This document shows positions 33,228 to 42,377 of a stretch of 64,000 bases of DNA, piece by piece (within the stretch, counting starts at the first letter, position 1; every line of letters begins with the position of its first letter). This DNA comes from Thermomonas sp. (GTDB taxonomy: Bacteria > Pseudomonadota > Gammaproteobacteria > Xanthomonadales > Xanthomonadaceae): positions 248,001-312,000 of the forward strand of contig NZ_JAMLIW010000001.1 of the NCBI RefSeq assembly GCF_023953935.1. Direction: 5' to 3'. Both the position numbers and the translations under genes were made by a program. Below the pieces are notes generated by a model that saw only the letters and a program-made list of their open reading frames with translations, made no database searches and had not been told where the DNA came from.

Positions 33228-34456
33228 CCGCATCGGCGTCATCACCGCTGGGCAGCGTCGGCTTCCGCTGGCTGATGCTGTTTCGCATCTTCACCCTGCT
33301 GTCCTATCAGGTCGTGTCGGTCACGGTGGGCTGGCACATCTACGAGATCACCCACGACACCCTCGCGCTCGGTCTGATCGGGCTGGCCGAAGTAATCCCG
33401 TATTTTTGCGTGGCGCCGTTTTCCGGCCATCTGGTCGACCACCTGCCGCGGCGCAAGCTCGGCGCTGCCGCCTGCATCCTGCTCGCCATCAATGCCGGCG
33501 CGCTCGCGCTGGTCGCAGGCAACATCCTGCTGCACACCCACGGCACCTGGCCGATCTACCTGGCGGTGGCCGTGGGCGGCATCGGGCGTTCATTCCTCGG
33601 GCCGGTCTACAACGCGCTGTTCGCCCGGGTGCTGCCGCGTGCGCAGTTCCCGACCGGCGCGAGCATGGGCAGCGTGGTATTCCAGACCGGGCTGGTGCTG
33701 GGGCCGGCGCTGGGCGGCCTGCTGGTCGGCAGCTTGGGCAAATCGGTGGCGTATGCCACGGCAACGATCGTCGCGCTGGCCGCCGCCGTCACTCTGCTGG
33801 TGATGCCGGTGACGGAACCCGCGCTGAAGCAGCAGCGTGGCCCGGTGTTTGCCAGCATCGCCGAAGGGGCGCGCTTCGTCGCCGGCAACCAGATCATGCT
33901 CGGAGCGATGGCGCTGGACATGTTCTCGGTGCTGCTGGGCGGTGCAATGTCGATGCTGCCCGCCTTCATCAAGGACATCCTGCACGCCGGCCCGGAAGCC
34001 TTCGGCTTCCTGCGCGCCGCGCCCGCCGTGGGGTCGATCCTGGTGGCGATCTGGCTCACCCGGCGCCCGCTGGAACGCCTGGCCGGACCGATCCTGATGT
34101 GGGCGGTGACCTGCTTCGGCCTGTGCACGATTGCCTTCGCGCTGTCCCGCAACATCTGGCTGTCCGGCGCGCTGCTGGTGCTCTACGGCATGTGCGACGG
34201 GGTGTCGGTGGTACTGCGTTCGACCATCATGCAACTGGTGACGCCCGACGAAATGCGCGGACGGGTTTCTTCGATCAACGGCATCTTCGTCAGCTCGTCG
34301 AACGAACTGGGCGCCTTCTACGACGGCGTGATGGCGCGCCTGCTCGGGCTGGTGCCGGCGATGATCGTCGGCGGTTTCGTCACGTTGGGCGTGGTGGCGA
34401 CCACGGCACGACTTGCGCCCAAACTGCGGCGCTTGGACCTGCGCGAATTGCAATAA
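33224..34456 (+). CDS. MFS transporter (MFS_3/EntS-like)
   Basis: 410-residue inner-membrane protein with about 12 predicted helices. It begins RWLMLFRIFTLLSYQVVSVT and has the loop GHLVDHLPRRKLGA between helices 2 and 3, the MFS motif A region. GRSFLGPVYNALFARVLPR and FQTGLVLGPALGGLLVG follow. The pattern is closest to the EntS/drug efflux branch; the substrate is unknown. It overlaps sufE by 4 bp, indicating translational coupling, and ends at a terminator. Confidence 0.88.
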   Translation: MTASASSPLGSVGFRWLMLFRIFTLLSYQVVSVTVGWHIYEITHDTLALGLIGLAEVIPYFCVAPFSGHLVDHLPRRKLGAAACILLAINAGALALVAGNILLHTHGTWPIYLAVAVGGIGRSFLGPVYNALFARVLPRAQFPTGASMGSVVFQTGLVLGPALGGLLVGSLGKSVAYATATIVALAAAVTLLVMPVTEPALKQQRGPVFASIAEGARFVAGNQIMLGAMALDMFSVLLGGAMSMLPAFIKDILHAGPEAFGFLRAAPAVGSILVAIWLTRRPLERLAGPILMWAVTCFGLCTIAFALSRNIWLSGALLVLYGMCDGVSVVLRSTIMQLVTPDEMRGRVSSINGIFVSSSNELGAFYDGVMARLLGLVPAMIVGGFVTLGVVATTARLAPKLRRLDLRELQ

Positions 34457-34483
34457 CCCATCGAAGTGACGAGCCGACAGCAG

Positions 34484-34508
34484 AAGCCCCACCGCGGCGG
34501 GGCTTTTG
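34484..34508 (+). terminator. Intrinsic terminator after the MFS gene
   Basis: Arms AAGCCCC (34484-34490) and GGGGCTT (34499-34505), loop ACCGCGGC, then TTTGC. It lies 27 nt downstream of the MFS transporter stop codon. Confidence 0.65.
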
Positions 34509-34520
34509 CATCAACCGGAG

Positions 34521-34677
34521 CGCCTCGGCGACACACAGCCGGCTGGCCCGGATTAGGCCGAGCGAGCTAAGCCGAGGCGGGTTCGCGCGGAGCACAGGAA
34601 GCGGAGTGTACTCATGCGTACATGAGCATTCCGAGCACCGCACGCGCCCGCCTCGGCGACGCGCAGCCGGCCTAATC
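34521..34677. repeat. Large nested palindrome, intergenic repeat
   Basis: Nested inverted arms: GATTAGGCCG (34551-34560) with CGGCCTAATC (34668-34677); GCCGAGGCGGG (34571-34581) with CCCGCCTCGGC (34647-34657); and an inner hairpin CGGAGTG-TACTCATG (34602-34616) with CATGAGCATTCCG (34621-34633). In addition a 22-bp motif CGCCTCGGCGAC(A/G)C(A/G)CAGCC occurs twice in direct orientation at 34521 and 34650. The element runs into the dksA stop codon. The core resembles an intergenic repeat I remember from other xanthomonads. Confidence 0.8.
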
Positions 34678-35784
34678 TCCCATCTGCTTCTGGATGTGTT
34701 CCCAGCGCTCCTGTGCATCCAGGGTGCGCTCGGCCGTCAGCCGCGCCTCAAGGCGGTCGAGGCCAATCTCCTCGCCGGTATCAACGCAAAAGCCGTACTC
34801 GCCGTTGTCCAGGCGTTTGAGGGTACTGTCGATCTTGCCGATCAGCTTGCGGTAGCGGTCGCGGGTGCGCAGTTCCAGCGAATTTTCGGTCTCGCGGGTG
34901 GCGCGCTCGGCTTCATCACCGACATCGCGCACCTCTTCCTTGAGGTTCTCGATCGTCTGCTTGGATTCCTCGACCAGGCTCGCGCGCCAGTCGAGCAGTC
35001 GCTGGCGGAAGTACTCGAGTTGCAGCGCGCTCATGTACTCCTCGTCCGGCGCAGGCTTGTAGCCGGACGGAAGCAGCGGTCGGCCGGTGGCTTCGTCGAC
35101 CCGGTAGGCAATGACCTTGTACTTGACCTTGGGCGCCGGACGCGGCTCGGCCGATTTGGGGACAGCCACCGCCACCTTGCCCGAGGTCCGGGGTGCCGTG
35201 GTGACCACCGCCGGAGGCGCTACGTGCCCCTTCGCCTTGGTTGACGCCGCCTTGATCGGAGCACCGGCGGCCTTGACTGGCGCGTGCGCATTGGCTGCGG
35301 TTTTCTTTTTCGGCGCGGCGGCCGGCTTGGCAGCCGGCGCCCTGCTGGCCGCAGCCGGTTTGTTGGCCGGGATCGGCTTCTTTGCCGCAGCCGCCCGCTT
35401 GGTCTCCGCCGGTTTTTTCGCAGAAACCGGCTTCCGAGCTGCCGCCGCCTTCTTGGCAACGGCCGGTTTTTTCGCCGCGACAACCTTCTTTGCAGCGGCC
35501 TTTTTTGCAGCGGCCGGCTGCTTCTTCGGTGCCGTCTTCGCGGCCGGCTGCTTCGCCGCCGGCTTCTTGGCAGCCACCAGCTTCTTCACCGCGGCCACCG
35601 CCTTCCCGACCACGCCCGTCGCCTTCTTCGCGACTTTCTTCACGGGCGCCGGCTTTTTCGCGGGGGTCGGCTTTTTCGCCGCCGGCTTCTTGACCGCAGG
35701 TTTCTTCGCAGCGGCAGGTTTCACCGCCTTCCTGGTGGAGCCGGCCTTCTGGCCAGCCTTTTTCACGGGTTTCTTCACAGCCAC
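34672..35784 (-). CDS. dksA: DksA-family RNA polymerase regulator with long basic N-terminal tail
   Basis: 370 residues against 151 for E. coli DksA. Residues 1 to about 215 are almost entirely Lys, Ala and Pro in AKKPA-like repeats, like a histone H1 tail. The DksA domain occupies about 245-370. The coiled-coil tip keeps Asp287, Asp290 and Ala292 (RDVGDEAE), equivalent to the residues that act in the RNA polymerase secondary channel. In the zinc finger only Cys333 remains ([10 protein letters not shown]); the other three positions are Thr or Ala, so zinc is unlikely. The start is GTG 35784 with AGGA upstream. It is divergent from yidD. Confidence 0.88.
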   Translation of the reverse strand: MAVKKPVKKAGQKAGSTRKAVKPAAAKKPAVKKPAAKKPTPAKKPAPVKKVAKKATGVVGKAVAAVKKLVAAKKPAAKQPAAKTAPKKQPAAAKKAAAKKVVAAKKPAVAKKAAAARKPVSAKKPAETKRAAAAKKPIPANKPAAASRAPAAKPAAAPKKKTAANAHAPVKAAGAPIKAASTKAKGHVAPPAVVTTAPRTSGKVAVAVPKSAEPRPAPKVKYKVIAYRVDEATGRPLLPSGYKPAPDEEYMSALQLEYFRQRLLDWRASLVEESKQTIENLKEEVRDVGDEAERATRETENSLELRTRDRYRKLIGKIDSTLKRLDNGEYGFCVDTGEEIGLDRLEARLTAERTLDAQERWEHIQKQMGD

Positions 35785-35885
35785 GACAGAGGGTTCCTTG
35801 GATTTTCCTTGAGCCGGTGAGGCGGGCTGTTATAACCTGCCCAGCACGGGGCGGCAACCGCGCCACGTCGCCTGTCAGCCAAATC

Positions 35886-36104
35886 GTGATCGCCAAGCTC
35901 CTTATCGCCCTGCTGCGCGGCTACAAACGCTGGATCAGCCCGCTGCTGGGTCAACGCTGCCGGTTCGCGCCGACCTGCTCCGAATACGCCATGGAGGCCT
36001 TGGCGCGCTTTGGCGTGGTCAAGGGCGGCTGGCTGGCCATGCGTCGGGTCGGCCGCTGTCATCCATTCCATCCGGGCGGCCACGATCCGGTTCCACCGGC
36101 CTGA
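35886..36104 (+). CDS. yidD: Membrane protein insertion efficiency factor YidD
   Basis: 72-residue amphipathic protein aiding YidC-dependent insertion. It has the family core [20 protein letters not shown], then CSEYAMEAL and [19 protein letters not shown]. The start is GTG 35886 ([16 protein letters not shown]); longer starts add a basic stretch without homology. yidD usually lies between rnpA and yidC, so its position here between dksA and pyrC is displaced. Confidence 0.92.
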   Translation: MIAKLLIALLRGYKRWISPLLGQRCRFAPTCSEYAMEALARFGVVKGGWLAMRRVGRCHPFHPGGHDPVPPA

Positions 36105-36200
36105 AGGCGCCGCGCTGCCGCCGCCGCGCAGAATTCCGTTCCGCCGGCGCCGGCCTGACCGTCGCATCCGGACTGCCCCACCACTGCACAAGGAAAGCCC

Positions 36201-37547
36201 ATGAGCTCCACCCTGATCGTCAACGCCCGCCTCGTGAACGAAGGCCGCGAATTCGACGGCGACCTGCGTTTTGCCGACGGCCGCATCGAACGGATCGGCA
36301 GCGGTCTGGCCGCACGCTCCGGCGAAACCGTGATCGACGCGGGCGGCAAGCGCCTGCTGCCGGGGATGATCGACGACCAGGTGCATTTCCGCGAACCCGG
36401 CATGGAATACAAGGCCGACATCGCCACCGAATCCGGCGCTGCGGTGGCCGGCGGGCTGACCAGTTTCATGGACATGCCCAACACCCGCCCGCCGACCCTC
36501 GACGCCCCCGAGCTGGAAGACAAATACCGCCGCGCCGCCGGCCGCGCCCGCGCCAACTACGGTTTCTACATGGGCGCCAGCAACGACAACCTCGACGCCA
36601 TCCGCGCCATCGACCCGCTGGCCACGCCCGGGGTGAAGGTGTTCATGGGCTCATCGACCGGCAACATGCTGGTGGACAACCCGGTGACTCTGGACGGCAT
36701 CTTCGGCGAAACCCCGGTGCCGATCATCACCCATTGCGAAGACACCCCGATGATCAACGCCAAGCTCGCCGAATACAAGGCGAAATACGGCGAGGCCATC
36801 CCGGTGGAATGCCACCCCGACATCCGCCCGCGCGAGGCTTGCATCAAGTCCACCCGGCTTGCGCAGTCGCTGGCGCGCCGCCACGGCACCCGCCTGCACG
36901 TGCTCCACATCAGCACCGCCGACGAGGTGGCGCTGTTCGAAGCCGGCCCGCTGATCCGCGCCGACGGCAGCCGCAAGCAGATCACCGCGGAAACCTGCGT
37001 GCACTACCTGCACTTCGCGCGTCCCGATTACGCACGGCTGGGCAATTTCATCAAATGCAATCCGGCCATCAAGGACGAGGCCGACCGCGCTGCGATCATC
37101 CAGGGCTTGGCCGAAGGCCGCCTCGACGTGCTCGCCACCGACCACGCGCCGCACACGCTGGAAGAGAAGAGCAAACCCTATGCCGAAGCACCCAGCGGGC
37201 TGCCGCTGGTGCAGCACGCCCTGCTGCTGGCGCTGGAACAGGTCCACGACGGGCGCCTGACCACGGCGCAGGTGGTGCAGCGCTTTGCCCACGCGCCGGC
37301 GCAGCTGTTCGACGTGGCGCAGCGCGGCTTCCTGCGCGAAGGCTACGCCGCCGACCTGGTGCTGGTCGAAGACGCGCCGCTGCCGGTGCGTCGCGAGGAC
37401 GTGCTGTCCAAATGCGGCTGGTCGCCATTCGAGGGCATGACCTTCCGCTCGCGGATCGCTTCCACCTGGGTCAACGGCGTGCTGGCTTGGGACGGCTCGC
37501 GGCTCATCGGCGCGCCGCAGGGCCAGCGGCTGCGGTTTGACCGATGA
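36201..37547 (+). CDS. pyrC: Dihydroorotase (class I)
   Basis: Third step of pyrimidine synthesis, cyclising carbamoyl aspartate. 448-residue amidohydrolase with the metal motif GMIDDQVHFREPGMEYK and HCEDTPMINAKL. The motifs HVLHISTADEVALFE, NPAIKDEADR and VLATDHAPHTLEEK with PSGLPLVQHALLL are those of the long PyrC type rather than the shorter E. coli type. Length agrees. It overlaps the M23 peptidase gene by 4 bp. Confidence 0.94.
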   Translation: MSSTLIVNARLVNEGREFDGDLRFADGRIERIGSGLAARSGETVIDAGGKRLLPGMIDDQVHFREPGMEYKADIATESGAAVAGGLTSFMDMPNTRPPTLDAPELEDKYRRAAGRARANYGFYMGASNDNLDAIRAIDPLATPGVKVFMGSSTGNMLVDNPVTLDGIFGETPVPIITHCEDTPMINAKLAEYKAKYGEAIPVECHPDIRPREACIKSTRLAQSLARRHGTRLHVLHISTADEVALFEAGPLIRADGSRKQITAETCVHYLHFARPDYARLGNFIKCNPAIKDEADRAAIIQGLAEGRLDVLATDHAPHTLEEKSKPYAEAPSGLPLVQHALLLALEQVHDGRLTTAQVVQRFAHAPAQLFDVAQRGFLREGYAADLVLVEDAPLPVRREDVLSKCGWSPFEGMTFRSRIASTWVNGVLAWDGSRLIGAPQGQRLRFDR

Positions 37548-38425
37548 ACGCCCGCTGGCTGCCTGCCCTGTTGTTCGCCATCGCCGCCGCCGGCGCCCAG
37601 CAGGCGGTATCCGCCAGCGGGCCCGCGCCCACCCAGCAGGCCGGTCCGGTGATCGGCGGCGGCGCGATCCCGGCAGGGGAAACCCGCCTGCCCGCCTCGG
37701 TACCGCAGGGCAGCATGGTGCTGGGCAAGACCGACCCGGCGGCCCGCGTGGAATACGCCGGCCGCACGCTGAAGGTGACGCCCTACGGCAGCTTCGTTTT
37801 CGGCATCGGCCGCGACGCCACCGGCATCGTGAAAGTGCGCATCAAGCCGCCGGCCGGCGACTGGGTCGAGCACAGCATCCGGATCACGCCGCGCGACTGG
37901 CCGATCGAAGCCGTGCGCGGCGTGCCGCCCGCCACCGTGAATCCGCCCAAGGCCATCGCCGAGCGGATCGCCCGCGAGCAGGCCGCGGTGGCCGCCACAC
38001 GCACGCGCGACGGCGACGAACTCGGGTTTGCACAAATCTTCATCCGCCCGCTCGACGGCCGCATCAGCGGGCGCTTCGGCCGCGCCCGCAGCTACAACGG
38101 CCAGCCCGGCGCACCGCATTCGGGGATGGACATCGCCGCCGCCAGCGGCACGCCGGTCAAAGCTCCGGCAGCGGGGCTGGTGATCTTCGCCGCACCCGAT
38201 CTGTACCTGACCGGCGGCACCCTCGTCATCGACCACGGCCACGGCATCAGCAGCACCTTCCTGCACCTGTCGCGGATCGACGTGCAGGTGGGCGATGCGG
38301 TGCGCCAGGGCGATGCGGTCGCGGCGGTGGGCGCCACCGGCCGCGCCACCGGCCCGCACCTGCACTGGGGCATGAACTGGTTTGACGTGCGGATCGACCC
38401 GCAGCTGGTGCTGGAACGCAAATAG
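37544..38425 (+). CDS. Exported M23-family (LysM/lysostaphin-like) metallopeptidase
   Basis: 293 residues: signal peptide (LPALLFAIAAAGAQQAVSA), an N-terminal beta domain with a long unstructured Gly/Pro start, and a C-terminal M23 domain from about residue 165. Zinc ligands are in APHSGMDIAAASGTPV (His, Asp) and ATGPHLHWGMNW (HxH). The enzyme probably cuts peptidoglycan cross-links in the periplasm during growth or division. ATGA overlap with pyrC suggests coupling, although the functions are unrelated. A palindromic repeat follows its stop. Confidence 0.92.
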   Translation: MNARWLPALLFAIAAAGAQQAVSASGPAPTQQAGPVIGGGAIPAGETRLPASVPQGSMVLGKTDPAARVEYAGRTLKVTPYGSFVFGIGRDATGIVKVRIKPPAGDWVEHSIRITPRDWPIEAVRGVPPATVNPPKAIAERIAREQAAVAATRTRDGDELGFAQIFIRPLDGRISGRFGRARSYNGQPGAPHSGMDIAAASGTPVKAPAAGLVIFAAPDLYLTGGTLVIDHGHGISSTFLHLSRIDVQVGDAVRQGDAVAAVGATGRATGPHLHWGMNWFDVRIDPQLVLERK

Positions 38426-38452
38426 CTGCGACGCGGCATGCCGCGGATTCTT

Positions 38453-38528
38453 GTGGGAGCGCACCGCAGGGGCGCGATGCTCTGCGTGGCCCGGGAAAGA
38501 GCGTCCGCGCCCTGCGGTGCGTTCCTAC
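38453..38528. repeat. REP-like palindrome
   Basis: Long imperfect inverted repeat: GTGGGAGCGCACCGCAGG with GCGCG and GATGCTCT (38453-38482), against AGAGCGTCCGCGC and CCTGCGGTGCGTTCCTAC (38499-38528). The GTGGGAGCGC...GCGTTCCTAC ends resemble REP elements of Xanthomonas and Pseudomonas. It lies between convergent genes and covers the last codon of folE2, so it may act as a bidirectional terminator. Confidence 0.75.
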
Positions 38529-39451
38529 GCCGGATTGCGGCCGCTGACCGACGCCACCGCGTCGTGCGGGTGCAGGCTTTCCAGGTGCGCCGCGCGCACG
38601 CTCCACGCCGCCACCCGGGAATCGGCTGCCAGCGCTGCCGCAATCCGCCGCGCCGCGTCTTCGCAGAACATCAGGTTGGCGCCGTTGGCCAGCGCAAAGG
38701 CCTGTTCGTCCTCGCGCTTGACCGCCGTCTGCACCGGCGTGCCGAGCGCAGCTTCCACCGCATCGATCAGCGGTTCCAGCGGCAGTTCATCGAACGCCGG
38801 GCGCAGCTCCACCCGCAGTTCGGCGCGGCTGCGCTGGGCGTGCGGGGTGGCGATCATGCCCGACTCGCTCTCCAGCCAATCGCGCACGGCCGCCGCCGGC
38901 GGCGCAGGATCGACCGCAAAATCCTCGCTGAACCGCTGCGCGTTGGCCTGACGCGCCAGCGCCGCCGAGGCCGGGCAGGTGCTGGAATACTCGACCGAGA
39001 AGCCCAGCGTCAGCCGCAGGTGGCCCTCGGTCAGTTCCGCTTCGATCTCGACCGGATAGCGCTTCCAGCCGGCGTTGTCGCTGCGCAAGGCACGACGCAG
39101 CAGCAGGCGGTCGAAGCGCAGCCGCAGCCGCGCCCGATCGGCCAGTCCTTCCTGCGAGGCCACGCAGGCATCCAGCAGCCGCCGCAGCGTCGGCGCGCCC
39201 AGAGTTTCGCTGGCCAGCGCCTGCTGCAACCGCAGGTACAGCCGCGACATGTGGATGCCGCGTGCGGCCGGATCGCGCAGGTTGACCGCGACATCCACCG
39301 CCGCCGGCACCAGCATCGGAACACCGTCCGCGCCGTCCACCCGGATCGGCAGGGTCATCCCGTCCATGCCGACCCAGTCCAGCGGGCGCGCCAGCGGCAC
39401 CGCGTCGAAGGCGACATCAGGCAAGGGCAAGCGCGGGAATGCGTTGTGCAT
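38525..39451 (-). CDS. folE2: GTP cyclohydrolase FolE2 (type IB)
   Basis: First step of folate synthesis, GTP to dihydroneopterin triphosphate. 308 residues with LDWVGMDGMTLPIRV, VNLRDPAARGIHMSRLYLRL and the metal-binding Cys in SVEYSSTCPASAALARQ; HPHDAVASV is near the end. FolE2 can use metals other than zinc, and in some bacteria is induced by zinc limitation; no Zur box was recognised here. It converges with the M23 gene across a REP-like element. Confidence 0.93.
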   Translation of the reverse strand: MHNAFPRLPLPDVAFDAVPLARPLDWVGMDGMTLPIRVDGADGVPMLVPAAVDVAVNLRDPAARGIHMSRLYLRLQQALASETLGAPTLRRLLDACVASQEGLADRARLRLRFDRLLLRRALRSDNAGWKRYPVEIEAELTEGHLRLTLGFSVEYSSTCPASAALARQANAQRFSEDFAVDPAPPAAAVRDWLESESGMIATPHAQRSRAELRVELRPAFDELPLEPLIDAVEAALGTPVQTAVKREDEQAFALANGANLMFCEDAARRIAAALAADSRVAAWSVRAAHLESLHPHDAVASVSGRNPA

Positions 39452-39526
39452 CGCGACATTCTACCGGCTTCGCTTTGACGTGGCTTGACGCACCCGCAAC
39501 GCTGCGTTCGCCTCCTGGGCAACGGC

Positions 39527-40207
39527 TTAGGTCAGCGCCTGCTCGCGCGCCGCGCGCCAAGCCGTCCACAGGGCACGAAAGCGGCCCGGCTCGGGCGGCT
39601 TCCCGGCGAGCAGCCGCTGCAGGCGCAGCCGCACCAGCGCGGCGTGGATGCGCTCGGGCCGGCTACCGGCATCGAAACGCGGCTGAAGGAGCAGACCGCG
39701 GGCGCTGATCTCGCCCGGGGTGCCGCTGGGCGGCTGGCGCAGGGCGCGTTCGCCCAGCAGCACCACGGCCGTGGTCCAGCCGGATGCCGTCGGGTGGGCG
39801 TCGAACAAGACAGAAGACACCTGCGCCAGCCCGGCGGAGAACGGTTCCAGACCCTTGGCCGCCGGCGCCAGTTCACCGATCTGGGTGCGGCTGGCGCGCA
39901 GCGCGGGAATCCCGGCCGCCAGCGCTGCCCAGGCCGCAGGCTGCTTCTGCAACACCCTTCCCAGTGGATGTCGGCGCGCGCCCTGCGCCCAGCCGGACAA
40001 TTCCTCTGCCCACCAGCCCAGTTTGGCCGCGCCGGGGGTCGGATCGCTGCCGCTCCAGGCCGCATCCGCCAGTTCGCTGCGCAGCGCCAACCAGGCCATC
40101 GCCAGTTCACGCTGCGGTTCGGGAATGAAGGTCTCGACGACCGGCCATTCCGGCCAGCGCGCGCGCCACTTGTCGAAGAAATGGCGCAGATCGTCGGGGT
40201 CGCTCAT
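39527..40207 (-). CDS. Conserved hypothetical, squalene/phytoene synthase-like
   Basis: 226 residues, all helical, no signal peptide. The segment AAKLGWWAEELSGWAQGARR with HPLGRVLQ recalls the KLxWWxxEL...HP pattern of squalene/phytoene synthase relatives, but the aspartate-rich motifs are missing, so catalysis of prenyl condensation is unlikely. The start at 40207 overlaps the gph stop codon by ATGA. Operon mtaD-gph-this gene is tightly packed. The function is unknown; the family link is a tentative reading. Confidence 0.6.
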   Translation of the reverse strand: MSDPDDLRHFFDKWRARWPEWPVVETFIPEPQRELAMAWLALRSELADAAWSGSDPTPGAAKLGWWAEELSGWAQGARRHPLGRVLQKQPAAWAALAAGIPALRASRTQIGELAPAAKGLEPFSAGLAQVSSVLFDAHPTASGWTTAVVLLGERALRQPPSGTPGEISARGLLLQPRFDAGSRPERIHAALVRLRLQRLLAGKPPEPGRFRALWTAWRAAREQALT

Positions 40208-40944
40208 ACCCGCGCGCCCCGGACCGCCATGCCCCAGACCGCCTGGTTCAGCAGCGCATCGACGCGGGCCGCCAGCGCCTCGGCGCCCCACCCGGCCGGG
40301 TCGTCATCCGCCAGCCGATAGCCCCACAGCGCCACGATGCAGTACATGTGCGCGGCGCGGGCCGCCTGCACGTCGCGTTCGTCATCGCCGACATACACGC
40401 ACTGCGCGACGGCAACGCCGAGGCTGGCGGCCGCGTGCAGCAGCGGCAGCGGGTCCGGCTTGCGCTGCGGCAGGCTGTCGCCACCCACCAGCACCGCACA
40501 GCGCCGGGTCCAGCCCAGCGCGTCAAGCACCTGCCGCGCCAGGTATTCCGGTTTGTTGGTGACGATGCCCCAGCGGCTGCCGGAGGCCTCGATCGCCGCC
40601 AGCAGCGACTCGACGCCTGCAAACGGTGCGCCGTGCCGGCCCAGTTCCTGCGCATAGACGTCGAGGAATTCGCGGATCAGGGCGTCGGGCACCTGCCCGC
40701 CCAGCTCGGGAAAAGCCACCGCGCTCATCGCCCGCGAGCCCTTGGACACATGCGGGCGCAGCTCGGCCAGGGCCAGCGCCGGACGCCCGCGCGCGGCGCG
40801 CATGCGATTGACCGTTGCCAGCATGTCGGGCGCGCTGTCGAGCAGGGTGCCGTCAAGGTCGAACAGCACCAGAGGGGGAAACGACGGTCCCGGAGTGGCT
40901 GCGTCGGCGGCCGGTCGCTTCACGCGGCTTTCCGATTCGGTCAC
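40204..40944 (-). CDS. gph: HAD-family phosphoglycolate phosphatase
   Basis: 246 residues. HAD motif I is LVLFDLDGTLLDSAPDML, motif II is WGIVTNKPEY, the Lys motif is RKPDPLPLLHAA and motif IV is CVYVGDDERDVQAARAA. The cap domain is the small helical type of Gph. It removes phosphate from 2-phosphoglycolate made from DNA 3' ends or oxygenation. The start is GTG 40944, overlapping the mtaD stop; it gives about 24 residues before motif I. In related genomes ubiG usually separates the amidohydrolase from gph; it is not here. Confidence 0.9.
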   Translation of the reverse strand: MTESESRVKRPAADAATPGPSFPPLVLFDLDGTLLDSAPDMLATVNRMRAARGRPALALAELRPHVSKGSRAMSAVAFPELGGQVPDALIREFLDVYAQELGRHGAPFAGVESLLAAIEASGSRWGIVTNKPEYLARQVLDALGWTRRCAVLVGGDSLPQRKPDPLPLLHAAASLGVAVAQCVYVGDDERDVQAARAAHMYCIVALWGYRLADDDPAGWGAEALAARVDALLNQAVWGMAVRGARV

Positions 40945-42284
40945 GCCGGGCGCACCCGGGCGATGCGTTCGCGCCAGGATCCGGCGCTGGCCAGCACCGC
41001 GTCGAGGTCGATGCCGACCACGTCGCCACGGTCGAGCTTGCGGACGCCGGCAACCCAGACATCGCTGACCTGGCGGCGGCCGGCCGCATACACCAGCTGC
41101 GAGATGACGTGGTGCAGCGGCTGGGTTTCCGGCGCCGACAAATCAATGCAGGCCAGATCCGCCTCCTTGCCCACTTCAATGCTGCCGATCCGCTCGCCAA
41201 GGCCCAGCGCGTTGGCGCCGCCGAGGGTCGCCGCGCGCAGCGCCTCGAAGGCGGGAAAGCCGGCGGCGTCTTCCGCTACCGCCTTGGCCAGCAAGGCGGC
41301 CGTGCGGGTTTCGCCGACCATGTCGAGGTCATTGTTCGAGGCGCAACCGTCGGTGCCGATGGCCAGGTTCACCCCGGCCGCGAGCAGCTTGCACACCGGG
41401 CTGAAGCCGGAGGCCAGCTTCAGGTTCGACTCCGGGCAGTGCACCACGCTCACGCCGCGCTGCGCGCACAGCGTGATTTCCGCATCCGTGAGCTGGGTCA
41501 TGTGGACCGCGATCAGACGATCGTTGAGCAGGCCCAGCCGGTCGATGCGGGCGAGCGGGCGCTGGCCGTGCTTGTCGATCGACTGCTGCACTTCCTGCGC
41601 GGTTTCGTGCAGGTGCAGGTGGACCGGGATGTCGAGCTGGTCGGCCAGCATCCGGATCCGCTCGAAGTTGGCATCCCCCACCGTGTAAGGCGCGTGCGGC
41701 GCGAACGCGGTCGCCACCAGCGGGTGGCCCTTCCACTGGTCGTGGACCGCGCCGGCACGTTCGAAGTATTCGTCATCGCTGGCGGCCCAGGCGGTCGGGA
41801 AATCGATCACCGGCAGCCCTACCAGCGCGCGGAACCCGTGCTTGGCATAGGTGGCCGCCTGCACGTCCGGGAAGAAGTAGTTTTCGTTGCAGCATGTGGT
41901 GCCGCCGCGCAGCATTTCGACGATGGCAAGCTGCACGCCGTCTTCGACGAAACCCTGCGACAGCACCGCCGCCTCGATCGGCCAGATGTGCTGTTGCAGC
42001 CACACCTTCAGCGGCAGGTCGTCGGCGACCCCGCGCAGCAGGGTCATCGGGTTGTGGACGTGGGCATTGACCAGGCCGGGGATCAGCGCCGCCTCCGGGC
42101 GTCGCACCGTTTCCTTCGGCAGGAAACGGCTCGCCGCTTCGGCGCTCGGCAGCAGGGCAAGGATCCGACCGCCCGAGATGGCAACGGCATGGTCTTCCAG
42201 CACCACGCCGTGGGGCACGATCGGCACCACCCAGCCGGCTTCGATCAACAGGTCGCAGGTTTCAAGCGGAACACGTTCGCTCAT
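40941..42284 (-). CDS. mtaD: TRZ/ATZ-family amidohydrolase (MTA/SAH deaminase-like)
   Basis: 447-residue metal-dependent deaminase of the amidohydrolase superfamily. Metal and active-site motifs are PGLVNAHVHNPMTLLRG, HLHETAQEVQQS, HMTQLTD and IGTDGCASNNDLDMV. The pattern matches 5-methylthioadenosine/S-adenosylhomocysteine deaminases; chlorohydrolase or guanine deaminase activity is possible. The start at 42284 (MSERVPLETCDLLIEAGWVV) is preceded by GGGCGAG; longer frames read into the repeat element upstream. Confidence 0.86.
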   Translation of the reverse strand: MSERVPLETCDLLIEAGWVVPIVPHGVVLEDHAVAISGGRILALLPSAEAASRFLPKETVRRPEAALIPGLVNAHVHNPMTLLRGVADDLPLKVWLQQHIWPIEAAVLSQGFVEDGVQLAIVEMLRGGTTCCNENYFFPDVQAATYAKHGFRALVGLPVIDFPTAWAASDDEYFERAGAVHDQWKGHPLVATAFAPHAPYTVGDANFERIRMLADQLDIPVHLHLHETAQEVQQSIDKHGQRPLARIDRLGLLNDRLIAVHMTQLTDAEITLCAQRGVSVVHCPESNLKLASGFSPVCKLLAAGVNLAIGTDGCASNNDLDMVGETRTAALLAKAVAEDAAGFPAFEALRAATLGGANALGLGERIGSIEVGKEADLACIDLSAPETQPLHHVISQLVYAAGRRQVSDVWVAGVRKLDRGDVVGIDLDAVLASAGSWRERIARVRPA

Positions 42285-42377
42285 GACTCTCGCCCTATGC
42301 TCTTGATCCACATTGCCCCGAAAAACGGGTACCGCTAGAAATTCTTGCGACCTACTCGCCGCGACAAAATCTTGATC

